From NCBI RefSeq assembly GCF_001274725.1, contig NZ_LGUF01000007.1, forward strand, positions 5,029,655-5,093,654: a DNA stretch of 64,000 bases, given 5' to 3'. The notes below the pieces were generated by a model, which did no database searches, was not told the DNA's origin, and saw nothing but the letters and a program-made list of their open reading frames with translations. This DNA comes from Sporosarcina globispora. Lineage in GTDB: Bacteria; Bacillota; Bacilli; Bacillales; Cytobacillaceae. Of this stretch, positions 17,881-27,702 are shown piece after piece (the first letter of the stretch is position 1; each line of letters begins with the position of its first letter). The position numbers and the translations under genes are program-made.

Positions 17881-17881
17881 A

Positions 17882-18634
17882 TTACTCATTCAGCAAATGA
17901 TGAAGCATTCTTTTTTTATCATCGAAAAATTGTTTCATGATGCTGTAATGATTCGTTTCTTCAAGCTTCTTTTCTATAATGCCTTCCTCACTGAATTCAT
18001 ATATCGCTGCATCTGGATATGCCATGATGATCGGAGAATGAGTAGCGATAATAAATTGTGAGTGTTCCTTTACCAAGTCATGAATTCTTGTCAGCATTGA
18101 CATTTGCCGCAAAGGAGAGAGTGCCGCCTCCGGCTCATCCAGGATGTAGATTCCATTGCCGCGGAAGCGGTGAAGAAATGTGGAGAAAAACGCTTCTCCA
18201 TGCGATTGCTCATGCAGAGAACGGCCTCCAAATGAGTCGATTACTTTCGGGGCGCCGCCTTCCCGATCCATTTCCTCAATATTGGAAGCTACATTATAAA
18301 AACTTTCTGCCCTTAGGAAAAAACCATCAGCTGGTCTATCAACGCCTTTTATAACCTTTAGATACTCCCCAAGGACAGAATGCGAATCGAAGGTTGAAAA
18401 GTTAAAATTGAAAGACCCGCCTTCTGCATTAAATCCTAAAGCAACCGCTACCGCCTCCAGCAGGGTAGACTTTCCCATCCCATTCTCTCCAATCAGAAAG
18501 GTTACTTTCGGGTGGAAAGGCACCTCATCCATGGCTTTCAAGCTGGGAAGGTTGAAAGGATACTGATTAAAAGATGGAATATCTTCTCTTTTAAGGCTAA
18601 TGCCTCTTACATATTGTGAACTTAACATATCCAT
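17882..18634 (-). CDS. AAA/ABC-type ATPase (RecF/SMC-like, COG3910-type)
   Basis: A compact P-loop ATPase of about 250 residues. Walker A is VTFLIGENGMGKSTLLEAVAV, a signature-like SHGEAFFSTFLHRF follows, Walker B is GIYILDEPEAALSPLRQ, and the H-loop is FIIATHSPIIMAYP. The layout equals that of single-domain predicted ATPases related to ABC and SMC heads, with no transporter partner. A GAGGTA box 7 bases before the ATG at 18634 decides the start; the open frame extends further. Biological role unknown; related proteins sometimes work with nucleases, but none is adjacent. Confidence 0.87.
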   Translation of the reverse strand: MDMLSSQYVRGISLKREDIPSFNQYPFNLPSLKAMDEVPFHPKVTFLIGENGMGKSTLLEAVAVALGFNAEGGSFNFNFSTFDSHSVLGEYLKVIKGVDRPADGFFLRAESFYNVASNIEEMDREGGAPKVIDSFGGRSLHEQSHGEAFFSTFLHRFRGNGIYILDEPEAALSPLRQMSMLTRIHDLVKEHSQFIIATHSPIIMAYPDAAIYEFSEEGIIEKKLEETNHYSIMKQFFDDKKRMLHHLLNE

Positions 18635-18754
18635 AAAAAATACCTCATATATTTTATATTCAGCTATTACAATCAGGGCTGAAACCAGCCTTGGAAACAC
18701 CTATTTTATCCTCTATAGGCATTCTGTTTAAAAGATAAAAATCCTGCTTGCAAT

Positions 18755-18785
18755 AAAAAAATCCTGACCCAAAAATTGGATCAGG
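18755..18785 (-). terminator. terminator of selO
   Basis: On the minus strand CCTGATCC pairs with GGGTCAGG (one mismatch) across an AATTTTT-type loop, followed by seven T. Confidence 0.85.
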
Positions 18786-18816
18786 CATTGTATATCCTCA
18801 GTTAATGCTTTTATGT

Positions 18817-20283
18817 TCATGTTCCGCAAAATGTTCGATAAGGAGTGCCTGTTGTCTCTGGCAGTTTGCAGTATTCTTCCTGATTTTCAGTATAGGCATA
18901 AGGATTCTCAAGTGCTTCAAGAAGCTTTTTCATCACGCTGTAATCCCCATGTTGAGCAGCTGCGACCAAAGCTTCTTCGACTCTGTGATTTCGGGGGATG
19001 ACGGCTGGGTTGCTGCTTTTCATTAGCTCATTCACTGATTCTTTAGATTCCTTCTGCCTGTTCAGCCTTTCCTGCCATTGTCCATGCCAGTTGGCAAATT
19101 CCTGGTCATCAAATACTGAAGTTCCCTCAAACTTGCCCAAAGTTAATGATCGGAAGGTGTTTGTATAATCTGCTCCAGACTTCTGCATAATCTTTAGAAG
19201 GCCGGTAAAAAGGGCTTCATCTTGTGCTTCTTTATTAAAAATCCCGAGCTTTGTCCTCATCCCTGCAAGCCAATGGTCCTGATAAATTTTATTGTATTCC
19301 GAAATTGCGTCCTGGGCGATCTTTACAGCCTCTTCCTCATTTTCATGCAGCAGAGGCAAAAGCGTTTCAGCAAATCTGGCGAGATTCCATCCGCCAATAT
19401 ATGGCTGATTTCCATAAGCATAGCGGCCTTCTCTGTCAATGGAACTGAATACGGTTGCCAAATCATAATCATCCATATAGGCGCACGGACCATAATCAAT
19501 GGTTTCTCCGCTAATTGCCATGTTGTCGGTGTTCATAACTCCATGGATAAAACCTGTTAACTGCCATTTGGCAATGAGTGCAGCCTGTCGATAGATCACT
19601 TTCTGCAAGAGAGCAAGGTAAGGATTCTCATCTACTCTACTTTCAGGATAATGGCGCTGAATCGTGTAGTCGGCCAAGTTTCTAAGCTCCTCAATTGGCC
19701 TCCAATTCGCCACATATTGAAAAGTGCCCACCCGTATATGGCTATCAGCCACTCTTGTTAGGATTGCACCTGGAAGCTCTGTTTCCCGGATAATGGATTC
19801 ACCTGTTGTAACAACTGCCAGACTGCGGGTAGTGGGAATTCCAAGGGCATACATGGCTTCACTGATAATGAACTCACGGAGCATCGGGCCAAGAGCCGCC
19901 CGGCCATCTCCACCTCGAGAAAACGGGGTTCTGCCGGAGCCCTTCAGCTGAATGTCGACCCGTTTACCCTCAGGGGTTATATGCTCGCCAACCAGCATTG
20001 CCCGTCCATCTCCAAGCATATTAAAATGCCCAAACTGATGCCCTGCATAAGCTTGAGCGAGAGGTTCAGCTTCATTTGGTGCTTGACAGCCTGCAAGTAT
20101 CTCAATGCTTTTTTCGCTTGTCAGTGCATCTATGTTTAATCCCAAAGTTTTTGCCAGGGGCTCATTCAGGATCACCAGGTCAGGTGATTGCACAGGGTTT
20201 GGCTTTACTTTCGAAAAGAATGTGTTTGGCAAACGCGAATAGCTATTATCAAAATTCCATCCTGGTTCATTGTTAATTGTCAT
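18817..20283 (-). CDS. selO: SelO-family pseudokinase-fold protein adenylyltransferase
   Basis: 488 residues of the YdiU/SelO family. Visible signatures are [64 protein letters not shown] and [22 protein letters not shown], which hold the nucleotide and metal contacts. SelO proteins transfer AMP to hydroxyl residues on target proteins and are linked to redox stress. This form has no selenocysteine and ends TPYRTFCGT. It is monocistronic, with its own terminator, and upstream lies a remnant DUF1540 gene reading the same way. Confidence 0.94.
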   Translation of the reverse strand: MTINNEPGWNFDNSYSRLPNTFFSKVKPNPVQSPDLVILNEPLAKTLGLNIDALTSEKSIEILAGCQAPNEAEPLAQAYAGHQFGHFNMLGDGRAMLVGEHITPEGKRVDIQLKGSGRTPFSRGGDGRAALGPMLREFIISEAMYALGIPTTRSLAVVTTGESIIRETELPGAILTRVADSHIRVGTFQYVANWRPIEELRNLADYTIQRHYPESRVDENPYLALLQKVIYRQAALIAKWQLTGFIHGVMNTDNMAISGETIDYGPCAYMDDYDLATVFSSIDREGRYAYGNQPYIGGWNLARFAETLLPLLHENEEEAVKIAQDAISEYNKIYQDHWLAGMRTKLGIFNKEAQDEALFTGLLKIMQKSGADYTNTFRSLTLGKFEGTSVFDDQEFANWHGQWQERLNRQKESKESVNELMKSSNPAVIPRNHRVEEALVAAAQHGDYSVMKKLLEALENPYAYTENQEEYCKLPETTGTPYRTFCGT

Positions 20284-20440
20284 TCGATCTCCTACCTTGT
20301 CTGCATGGATTTGTTGTCATTGTCATTTATTATACCCTTTCCGAAGAAACATAGCGGGCTTTAAATGCTTCTCTTTTTTGTATGTAAAAAACCTGAGGGC
20401 GGGAATCGTTCAAACCTCCAGCCATCAGGCATTCTCATTC

Positions 20441-20593
20441 TTATTCACTATGCTCAAACGTTTTACAGGCTGTTTCCTCTACATCATCAGCTTCTCTGCC
20501 ATTCTGACCAATCATATAAATAGAGTCGGCTTCGCACTTATCACCTTCAGCCCAATACTTGCAGTTCTCGACGTTACATAAAACTTCTACTTT
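20441..20593 (-). pseudogene. DUF1540 protein lacking its start codon
   Basis: The minus-strand frame reads 50 residues, KVEVLCNVENCKYWAEGDKC... ending ACKTFEHSE, with the four-cysteine pattern of DUF1540 (possible metal site). A TAA stop (20594-20596) lies directly before the first lysine codon, and no ATG, GTG or TTG is available ahead of the conserved cysteines. The coding part is otherwise intact, so only the first one to three codons and the promoter are gone. This looks like one edge of a rearrangement, with gudB and the lysine block on the other side. Confidence 0.75.
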
Positions 20594-20715
20594 TTAATTC
20601 AGTTATTGCTTCGTACAAGTTCCGATACACTCTCCACGTGTTGGAATGCATGTGACAATACACGAGGATGTTGGTGAGTTTGCTTGCCCCTAGAACTGTA
20701 CCTTTTCCCTCGAAT

Positions 20716-22002
20716 TTATACCCAGCCTCTAAACCTTGATGCTTCAGACATTTTAAGAGCACCTACCATATAAGCGGCTAAACGCATGTTAATTTTCCTT
20801 CGTACGGATGTGTCATAAACATTTTTAAACGATTGGACGAGCACCTTACGAAGTTTTTCATTAACTTCTTCTTCACACCAATAGTAGCCTTGGTTGTTTT
20901 GAACCCATTCAAAATAGGAAACAGTTACTCCTCCTGAACTCGCTAAAACATCTGGCACTAACAGGATACCCCTATCAGAAAGTATTTTAGTCCCTTCTAA
21001 GGTTGTTGGTCCATTAGCTGCCTCGACAACAATCGAAGCTTTGATATTATGTGCATTAGCTGCGGTAATCTGGTTTGAAATTGCAGCTGGAACTAGAATG
21101 TCACAGTCAAGTTCGAGTAACTCTTCATTTGTAATCGTGTTATCAAACAATGTTGTTACCGTTCCAAAGCTATCTCTACGATCTAATAAGTAATCAATAT
21201 CCAAACCATCTTGAGCATATAGGGCACCATAAGCATCCGATATCCCAATGACCTTTGCTCCGGCATCATGCATAAATTTCGCTAAAAAGCTCCCTGCATT
21301 ACCAAACCCCTGAACGACCACCCGAGCTCCTTTGATGGCAATTCCACGTTTTTTTGCAGCTGCCTCAATGAATATGACCACTCCTTGTGCGGTAGCCTTT
21401 TCACGGCCATGCGAGCCGCCAAGTACTAGTGGTTTCCCTGTAATGAATCCAGGCGAATCGTATTCACGAAGCCTGCTGTATTCATCCATCATCCACGCCA
21501 TAATTTGTGAATTTGTATAAACATCTGGAGCAGGTATGTCCTTCGTAGGTCCTACAATTTGGCTGATTGCCCGAACATAAGCCCTGCTTAGCCGCTCTAG
21601 TTCTCCCATTGACATCGTTCTTGGGTCGCAAATAATACCGCCTTTTCCGCCTCCATATGGTAGGTCGACAATGCCGCATTTTAAACTCATCCACATCGAC
21701 AATGCCTTAACTTCGTCCTCGTCCACTTCTGGATGAAAACGAACTCCTCCCTTAGTCGGACCAACAGCATCATTATGCTGCGCGCGATATCCAGTGAATA
21801 TCTTAGTCGATCCGTCATCCATTCTAACAGGCATACGAACAGTGAGCATTCTCAATGGTTCTTTTAATAGTTCGTACAACTCATCTGTATAACCTAATTT
21901 TTCTAAGGCTTCTTTTATCACAATCTGTGTTGATGTTAAAAGGTTCATAGACTCATCTGACTTTTGTTCTTTATTGCGCTCTTTTACCCCTACTTCTCCC
22001 AT
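20716..22002 (-). CDS. gudB: NAD-type glutamate dehydrogenase
   Basis: 428 residues of the Glu/Leu/Phe/Val dehydrogenase family. Signatures are GGVRFHPEVDEDEVKALSMWMSLKCG, LPYGGGKGGI (catalytic lysine), DIPAPDVYTNSQIMAWMMDEY, and the NAD-binding VVQGFGNAGSFLAKFM. The GudB/RocG type oxidatively deaminates glutamate to 2-oxoglutarate. Here it follows lysP and closes the lysine block, so it would regenerate 2-oxoglutarate for the two aminotransferases. The GudB-inactivating duplication known from laboratory B. subtilis strains cannot be recognised in this copy. Symbol gudB versus rocG is by similarity only. Confidence 0.92.
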   Translation of the reverse strand: MGEVGVKERNKEQKSDESMNLLTSTQIVIKEALEKLGYTDELYELLKEPLRMLTVRMPVRMDDGSTKIFTGYRAQHNDAVGPTKGGVRFHPEVDEDEVKALSMWMSLKCGIVDLPYGGGKGGIICDPRTMSMGELERLSRAYVRAISQIVGPTKDIPAPDVYTNSQIMAWMMDEYSRLREYDSPGFITGKPLVLGGSHGREKATAQGVVIFIEAAAKKRGIAIKGARVVVQGFGNAGSFLAKFMHDAGAKVIGISDAYGALYAQDGLDIDYLLDRRDSFGTVTTLFDNTITNEELLELDCDILVPAAISNQITAANAHNIKASIVVEAANGPTTLEGTKILSDRGILLVPDVLASSGGVTVSYFEWVQNNQGYYWCEEEVNEKLRKVLVQSFKNVYDTSVRRKINMRLAAYMVGALKMSEASRFRGWV

Positions 22003-22121
22003 ATGGCACCCCTACTGTGTTAGTTGGAAATCTAAGACAACACTTTTTGAATTCGTTCAATCACCCAATCTAAATTCCCTGGCTAATAATGAGTTGCGGA
22101 GCGAAACGAGTCACGGTATCT

Positions 22122-23624
22122 CTATTTAGATGACATCTCTTCAAAATAACATTCCTTTAGTGGAACGACCTTCGTTTTATGAACCAGTTTATACCCGAGC
22201 CATAATGCCAAAAAGATCGGTAAACCAATATAGGACACGGCTACTCCATACCAATCAATCTCATTAGTTAAAAAAGCTTGATAATTTTGGCCGAAAATGA
22301 CAAAGATACACATCACAAAAGCAAGAATTGGACCGAGCGGGAACCATTTCGCTTTAAATTTCAAATCATTCATGTCCCTGCCCTGGGCCATATATGCTTT
22401 TCTAAAACGGTAGTGGCTGACTGCAATTCCAATCCATGCAATAAATCCAGTTAAGCCTGACGCATTTAATAACCATGTATACACTTGATCTCCAAAAATG
22501 GAGGTTAAAAAGGCCAAGCCTCCGATAATCGTCGTAATTACAAGGGCATTCATGGGAATTCCACGATCATTTACATTTTGTAAAAATTTAGGTGCCTGAC
22601 CTTCCCTTGCCATGGACCAAAGCATCCGTGTTGATGCATATAAACCAGAAGTCCCTGCCGATAAGACTGATGTCAAAATGACCGCATTCATCACAGATGC
22701 CGCAAATGCAATGCCCACTTTCTCAAATACAAGGGTAAAAGGGCTGACAGCAATGCTGTCAACATCCCCGCCTAACAGGTCAGGACTTGTATAAGGAATA
22801 ATAAGGCCAATGACAGCTATGGCAACGATATAGAATAAAAGAATACGCCAAAATACTTGACGAATCGCCTTTGGTACGTTTTTCTCTGGCTCTTCACTTT
22901 CTCCTGCAGCAATCCCCACCAGTTCAGTTCCTTGAAAAGAAAAACCTGCAATGAAAAAAATACTTAATATGGAAAAAAGACCTCCATGAACCGGTGCATC
23001 TCCTGAAGTAAAGTTTTTAAACCCGATAAACTGTCCGCCAAGAATACCGAAAATGGTGAGCAAACCAACTCCAATGAAAACGATGATTGTTACTACTTTT
23101 ATTAATGAGAACCAATACTCGGATTCTCCGTAACTTTTAACCGACAATGCATTCAAGAAAAAGATTAGTCCTAAAAAAAGTGCACTCCACACGATGCTCG
23201 GTACATCCGGAAACCAGAACTTCATAATAATAGCTGATGCAACTATTTCAACCGCCAATGTAACAGCCCAGTTGAACCAATAATTCCAACCGAGCGCAAA
23301 ACCAAATGCCGGATCGACAAAACGGCTGGCATATGTTGAAAAGGATCCCGAAACCGGCATTAAGGTAGCCATTTCTCCGAGGCTTGTCATCAAAAAGTAG
23401 ACCATGATGCCGATAGCTCCATAAGCTATTAGCGCTCCACCAGGTCCAGCGGTTTGAATGGACGCCCCTGTCGCTAAAAATAAACCTGTCCCTATTGACC
23501 CTCCAATAGCAATCATCGTCATGTGACGTGCCTTTAGTTTACGTTTAATAAGCTCTTTGCTTTTTTTACTATTCTGTTTTTTCTGATTATTTTGGTTATT
23601 ATTATAGCTTTTGATTGCTTCCAT
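22122..23624 (-). CDS. lysP: amino acid permease, probable lysine permease
   Basis: 500 residues, APC-superfamily carrier with about 12 membrane helices. The cytoplasmic start is basic and asparagine-rich, then RHMTMIAIGGSIGTGLFLATG (helix 1 with the GSGIGTG-like core), GEMATLMPVSGSFSTYASRFVDPAFGFALGWNYW and FFIAGFSFQGTELVGIAAGESEEP, which are typical of LysP/GabP-type permeases. The lysine-catabolism genes beside it point to lysine as substrate. A GGAGAC site precedes the ATG. It is separated from yokU by a 296-base region that holds a long inverted repeat, so it likely has its own promoter. Confidence 0.85.
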   Translation of the reverse strand: MEAIKSYNNNQNNQKKQNSKKSKELIKRKLKARHMTMIAIGGSIGTGLFLATGASIQTAGPGGALIAYGAIGIMVYFLMTSLGEMATLMPVSGSFSTYASRFVDPAFGFALGWNYWFNWAVTLAVEIVASAIIMKFWFPDVPSIVWSALFLGLIFFLNALSVKSYGESEYWFSLIKVVTIIVFIGVGLLTIFGILGGQFIGFKNFTSGDAPVHGGLFSILSIFFIAGFSFQGTELVGIAAGESEEPEKNVPKAIRQVFWRILLFYIVAIAVIGLIIPYTSPDLLGGDVDSIAVSPFTLVFEKVGIAFAASVMNAVILTSVLSAGTSGLYASTRMLWSMAREGQAPKFLQNVNDRGIPMNALVITTIIGGLAFLTSIFGDQVYTWLLNASGLTGFIAWIGIAVSHYRFRKAYMAQGRDMNDLKFKAKWFPLGPILAFVMCIFVIFGQNYQAFLTNEIDWYGVAVSYIGLPIFLALWLGYKLVHKTKVVPLKECYFEEMSSK

Positions 23625-23763
23625 TCTTGTCTCCTTTCACTTTTGAACTATAAGCATCTATTTAACTTTTTAGAAAACCTATGTTCATTGTTCATCTTCT
23701 TTTTCGATGTATCTACTTAGCTGACAAGAAAACGCATACAAATAATACATAATAAATAAACCT

Positions 23764-23870
23764 CAATCAGTTGGATTATGTATATCCCTACTGATTGATA
23801 ACTAAACTTTCTGGTTCTTAAGGACAATTTATCCTTTCTTGTGGATGATAGGGATAATTGTCCTTAAGAA
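23764..23870. repeat. two nested inverted repeats upstream of lysP
   Basis: The larger repeat pairs 23815-23834 with 23852-23870 (about 19 of 20 bases, one A indel; core TTCTTAAGGACAATT) across a 17-base loop. A smaller one pairs CAATCAGT (23764-23771) with ACTGATTG (23790-23797). No T-run follows on the minus strand, so the large hairpin is not a typical terminator. The gap 23625-23920 otherwise holds AT-rich sequence and the lysP ribosome site. Confidence 0.8.
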
Positions 23871-23920
23871 TAAAAATCCATCTCTGGCTTAATATGGAAA
23901 AACGGGAGACAGCTTGCTAA

Positions 23921-24199
23921 TTATTTCGCAAAATCAAAGTAGTTTCGCTTCAATAAGCGTGGAGCGGCCATAAGTGTTTCATACATTATACTTTTTTCGA
24001 GCTTTGAGCAATCAATTAAAAATAGCTGATCCTCAATTTCTTTCACCGTATTATCTGTTTGATAGGTGATTCCGCATTCCAAGCAATGAATGGATGGTGT
24101 GTCCTGAATTTCGATTACTTTTGTTCCATCTGGAAGTTCCCAATACACAGTGTTGCTGGTTTCACGTGCTGTGTCAGATTCGCACCATTGACAAATCAA
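23921..24199 (-). CDS. yokU: YokU-family small zinc-ribbon protein
   Basis: 92 residues beginning with TTG, supported by GGAGG 7 bases upstream. Two CxxC pairs (CQWC at the N-terminus and CLEC in the middle) form a likely zinc ribbon. It begins 2 bases after the kamA stop. In B. subtilis yokU-like genes also neighbour kamA, and this linkage is the main reason for the name. Role unknown; a regulator or accessory factor of lysine aminomutase is a guess. Confidence 0.82.
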   Translation of the reverse strand: MICQWCESDTARETSNTVYWELPDGTKVIEIQDTPSIHCLECGITYQTDNTVKEIEDQLFLIDCSKLEKSIMYETLMAAPRLLKRNYFDFAK

Positions 24200-24201
24200 A
24201 A

Positions 24202-25614
24202 TTATTCCTCCTTTGCTCCCACTGTCTCGTACTTAGTCATTTGCGCCTGGAATTTTTTCTCTTTTAACTCGTCACGCTTTTCACGTTTATTCTTTAAAGA
24301 GCTATGCTCAGGATTTTCCTTATACGTTTTGCGGCGGTCTAAACGTTTTAATCCTTCAGGTGTAAGGTTAAATTTCGTATCATCAATAATGGATAGAACA
24401 CCATTACTTTCAAACTTTTCAAACACTTCAGGATAAACCTTTTTATAATAATCCTCCGCACCACCCGGCTGATAATTTTGTGGTTCTGGATACGATGTAA
24501 TTACACCTTCAAAGTTACGTAAAACGACTTTATTGGAACTTTGAGAAATGATATAGTTCGGTTGCAATGGAATTTTACCGCCTCCACCAGGTGCATCAAC
24601 AATAAATGTAGGAACGGCATAACCTGATGTATGGCCACGAAGTCCTTCCATGATTTCCAATCCTTTGCTGATTGGAGCACGGAAGTGACCGATACCTTCT
24701 GATAAATCGCATTGGTAAATGTAATATGGACGAACGCGAATTTTAACAAGATCATGCATAAGCTGTTTCATGATTGGTACACTGTCGTTAATGCCTGCTA
24801 GAATAACCGCCTGGTTACCAACAGGTACACCAACATTTGCAAGCATTTCACATGCACGCTTCGATTCTTCCGTAATTTCAATGGATGTATTGAAATGTGT
24901 ATTCAACCAAACTGGATGATACTTTTTCAAGATATTACAAAGATTTTCGGTAATACGCTGTGGGAACACTACAGGTGCTCTAGTACCGATACGAATAATT
25001 TCAACATGCGGAATCTCACGTAAATTCTTTAAAATATATTCTAAAATATTGTCATTAATCAGGAGCCCGTCTCCTCCTGAAATTAACACATCTCGAATTT
25101 GTGGATTAGATGCGATATAATTAATCGCTGTGTCTAATTGTTTCTTTGGTACGCCCATTCCGATTTGTCCAGAGAAGCGCCTTCTTGTGCAGTAACGGCA
25201 GTACATGGAGCATTGGTTTGTTACTAAGAACAACACGCGATCCGGATAACGATGTGTTAAACCAGGTACCGGTGAATCTTCATCTTCGTGAAGGGGATCT
25301 TCTAAATCATATCTTGTTTTATGCAATTCCTGAGAAATCGGAACTGACTGCATTCGTACCGGACATCTTGAATCATCTTGATCCATAAGCGATGCATAAT
25401 ATGGCGTGATATTTAACGGGATTGTTTTCGTTGAGATTTTAACTCCTTCTTCTTCCTCTGGTGTTAGGTTAACTACTTTCTTTAAGTCTTCTAAATTTTT
25501 GATTGTATTCGTCAGCTGCCAAACCCAATCGTTCCATTGCTCGTCCGTTACATCCTTCCAAAGCTCGATTTCTTTCCAATGTCTTTTCGGTTTGAATAAA
25601 TTGTTTCTCATCAT
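24202..25614 (-). CDS. kamA: lysine 2,3-aminomutase (radical SAM)
   Basis: 470 residues. The radical-SAM iron-sulfur site is in LVTNQCSMYCRYCTRRRF (CxxxCxxC), followed by LISGGDGLL. The PLP lysine is within VDAPGGGGKIPL, and the lysine-contact segment HTSGYAVPTF is present. The enzyme moves the alpha-amino group of L-lysine to the beta position, giving L-beta-lysine (3,6-diaminohexanoate). Next to ablB (beta-lysine acetyltransferase) and CoA-transferase, thiolase and aminotransferase genes, it opens a catabolic route; the ablA/ablB pair alone would instead make the osmolyte N6-acetyl-beta-lysine. The C-terminus is long and charged, as in other Bacillus KamA. Confidence 0.96.
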   Translation of the reverse strand: MMRNNLFKPKRHWKEIELWKDVTDEQWNDWVWQLTNTIKNLEDLKKVVNLTPEEEEGVKISTKTIPLNITPYYASLMDQDDSRCPVRMQSVPISQELHKTRYDLEDPLHEDEDSPVPGLTHRYPDRVLFLVTNQCSMYCRYCTRRRFSGQIGMGVPKKQLDTAINYIASNPQIRDVLISGGDGLLINDNILEYILKNLREIPHVEIIRIGTRAPVVFPQRITENLCNILKKYHPVWLNTHFNTSIEITEESKRACEMLANVGVPVGNQAVILAGINDSVPIMKQLMHDLVKIRVRPYYIYQCDLSEGIGHFRAPISKGLEIMEGLRGHTSGYAVPTFIVDAPGGGGKIPLQPNYIISQSSNKVVLRNFEGVITSYPEPQNYQPGGAEDYYKKVYPEVFEKFESNGVLSIIDDTKFNLTPEGLKRLDRRKTYKENPEHSSLKNKREKRDELKEKKFQAQMTKYETVGAKEE

Positions 25615-25681
25615 AATCCCTCCATAAATAACATATTTTTATAGACCGTTTTTGACGTGTTCTCCCTTGAACATTACTTAA

Positions 25682-26161
25682 TTAAGAAATGAAGTACTCC
25701 ATATAATAGCGACTTTCCCCTTCGCCAAATTCATCGAATCTCGTCTCTTTTATGACGAACCCTAATTTTTCATATAACTTGACCGCCGCCTTGTTTTTAG
25801 TACTGACCGTTAAGCAAACCTTATGAAAACCATCTTGTTTCAGAATCGGATAAATCTCCTGTAAAAATAATTTCCCTATTCCTTTCCCTTGCTGGTCAGA
25901 GCGGACATAAAACCCAAAAATATAGGCTTTATGAATATCCTTGTAATCCCTCATCAATTCACAAATTGCAATCGGCATTGGATCATTTGACTGCCGGTAT
26001 TGAATGAGTTTCCCGTAACGTGTAAGCGGAATAAGAGTTTGTTCATCTACAGCCCCTAATCCCGGAAACGCATCTTTTTCAAGCTCCATCATCATTTTTA
26101 GCTGTTCTGGATTTAATGAAGCCGGTACTTCAACATAGTAGGATTTATTCAATGTTTCCAT
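25682..26161 (-). CDS. ablB: beta-lysine N6-acetyltransferase (GNAT)
   Basis: About 159 residues. The start at ATG 26161 has a GAGGGGGAAG box and overlaps the M81 gene stop by 17 bases. The GNAT acetyl-CoA site is SDQQGKGIGKLFLQEIYP, with the final TKNKAAVKLYEKLGFVIKE motif. Genomic pairing with kamA fits AblB/YodP, which acetylates the terminal amino group of beta-lysine. The catalytic domain is shorter than many AblB proteins (about 270 residues) because the N-terminal part is reduced, so a different acyl acceptor remains possible. Confidence 0.75.
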   Translation of the reverse strand: METLNKSYYVEVPASLNPEQLKMMMELEKDAFPGLGAVDEQTLIPLTRYGKLIQYRQSNDPMPIAICELMRDYKDIHKAYIFGFYVRSDQQGKGIGKLFLQEIYPILKQDGFHKVCLTVSTKNKAAVKLYEKLGFVIKETRFDEFGEGESRYYMEYFIS

Positions 26162-27668
26162 TTTTCTTCCCCCTCGAATCCATTTCATATTGGATATCAT
26201 CCAACGGCCATATTGGCCTTGGAATTTGACGATACATAAAAGTTGTTAAACGATTGGATGCAACACCAGGTGCATCCACATAAATAATACGGCCCACAAT
26301 CGGCTCAAACGCTGCCCGGAAATGATTTTTAGCTTTTAACCCAAGAATTCTTTTTGTCGAAGGCTCAAGGCCAATATGACGAAACATTTCCGGATCATTC
26401 GCTGACATCGGCCTTCCAATGAGGAGTATATCCATATTGCCAACGCGAATGTGTGCCGTTCCCTTCAAATCGACTTTTAAATGCTGATTGAAGGGGCCTG
26501 AATTGTGAAATATACCGTTAGATATAGCCACTACCGTTGCTTCGACCTGTACTGACTCCCCAAATTCAGGTGATACTTTCCCTCCAAGGGACAGCAATAC
26601 ATTTTTTCCTACTCCTGCCTTGCGACAAACCTCAATGGATTCGGGATCATAGAGGCCTCCAAACAGCGTACCAGGAATATTCACCTGCACCATTTCTCGA
26701 AGCAGATCTGTTGTATCCCCGCTTCCGCAGCTTAACGGATTATCTGAAATATCTGCCAGCACGATTGGCTTGTCATCTTCTAACGATAATGCCAAATTCA
26801 GTCCTTCTTTCACACCAGGCAAATCCATGATAAAGTCTTCTCTTACACTCCAAAACAAGGAAGCTAGCTTTTCAGCCGTCTCTTTTCCCTTTTGCGGATC
26901 GAGCGAAACAACAAGTATACTAGCACCGACTATGGGAATGTCCGAATAAGGAAAGCCGCCAAATACGGACACATTATAAATTCCTTCTTCCTCTTCAGCT
27001 TGTTTTGCCCATTCTATCATTTTGTGCATTGGTCCTTCTGCTGTTCTCATATTGATAGATGGAGGCATCATCGGCAATTTTTCAAAAGAAGCGTAGTATG
27101 TCACACCTTCCTTTAATTGTTTTAACAAAGCGATTGCAGCATGAATGCCTTGTTCGTACATATCAATATGCGGATATGTTTTAAATCCAAAATGAAGCGG
27201 TGTGTAATCAATCATTTTTTCGCTTATATTGGCGTGCATGTCCAGGGTCGTCGCGATTGGAACATTCGATCCGATATGCCCGCGAATTTTTTCCAGTAGA
27301 TGCTCTTCCGGATCAAAGAGGTGCTCCACGACCATCGCTCCATGCAGTGCAAGCAATATTCCGTCCAGCCTTCCAGCCTCCCGGATTGACTGGAGCATTT
27401 GCTCTTCGATGATTGAATACGCTTCTGTTGATACTACGCCCGATGGGACCGCTGCCGCACAAATCAGCGGCACGATCTCTACATCATCTTCCTGTTTCAA
27501 TACATCCAGAAACCCACCCACTTCTGTTTTCGTTCCAAGATAGGCATCATAAATTTCATTACCGATAAAATAGCCTTCGTTTCGAAACTGTTCGATTTCG
27601 GTTTTCATCGGACTAAAACTGTGGGATTCATGGTAAAAGAATGCAATTCCAATACGGTGTTTTCTCAT
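26145..27668 (-). CDS. M81-family metallohydrolase (MlrC/DUF1485-like)
   Basis: 507 residues. The N-terminal domain begins GIAFFYHESHSFSP (metal-binding HE.H), continues with LLALHGAMVVEH and ATTLDMHANIS, and is followed by the MlrC C-terminal domain (VLADISDNPLSCGSGDTTDLLREM). MlrC cleaves peptide-like amides (linear microcystin). In this operon no other amidase is seen, while the route through N-acetylated intermediates needs a deacetylase; this enzyme is the best local candidate (inference). In B. subtilis the same position carries YodQ, an ArgE-like deacetylase. It overlaps ablB downstream and follows the aldehyde dehydrogenase gene by 34 bases. Confidence 0.87.
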   Translation of the reverse strand: MRKHRIGIAFFYHESHSFSPMKTEIEQFRNEGYFIGNEIYDAYLGTKTEVGGFLDVLKQEDDVEIVPLICAAAVPSGVVSTEAYSIIEEQMLQSIREAGRLDGILLALHGAMVVEHLFDPEEHLLEKIRGHIGSNVPIATTLDMHANISEKMIDYTPLHFGFKTYPHIDMYEQGIHAAIALLKQLKEGVTYYASFEKLPMMPPSINMRTAEGPMHKMIEWAKQAEEEEGIYNVSVFGGFPYSDIPIVGASILVVSLDPQKGKETAEKLASLFWSVREDFIMDLPGVKEGLNLALSLEDDKPIVLADISDNPLSCGSGDTTDLLREMVQVNIPGTLFGGLYDPESIEVCRKAGVGKNVLLSLGGKVSPEFGESVQVEATVVAISNGIFHNSGPFNQHLKVDLKGTAHIRVGNMDILLIGRPMSANDPEMFRHIGLEPSTKRILGLKAKNHFRAAFEPIVGRIIYVDAPGVASNRLTTFMYRQIPRPIWPLDDIQYEMDSRGKKNGNIE

Positions 27669-27702
27669 ATTCTCCCACCTTATAATAGATATGGCCCGTT
27701 TA

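Noticed and set aside
20574..20762. 62-codon minus-strand frame overlapping the end of gudB
   Set aside because: It begins inside gudB in another frame, has no clear ribosome site and matches no family I know; the sequence after the gudB stop is more likely junction DNA.
23625..23920. Lysine (L-box) riboswitch upstream of lysP
   Set aside because: The region has strong inverted repeats but none of the conserved L-box blocks.
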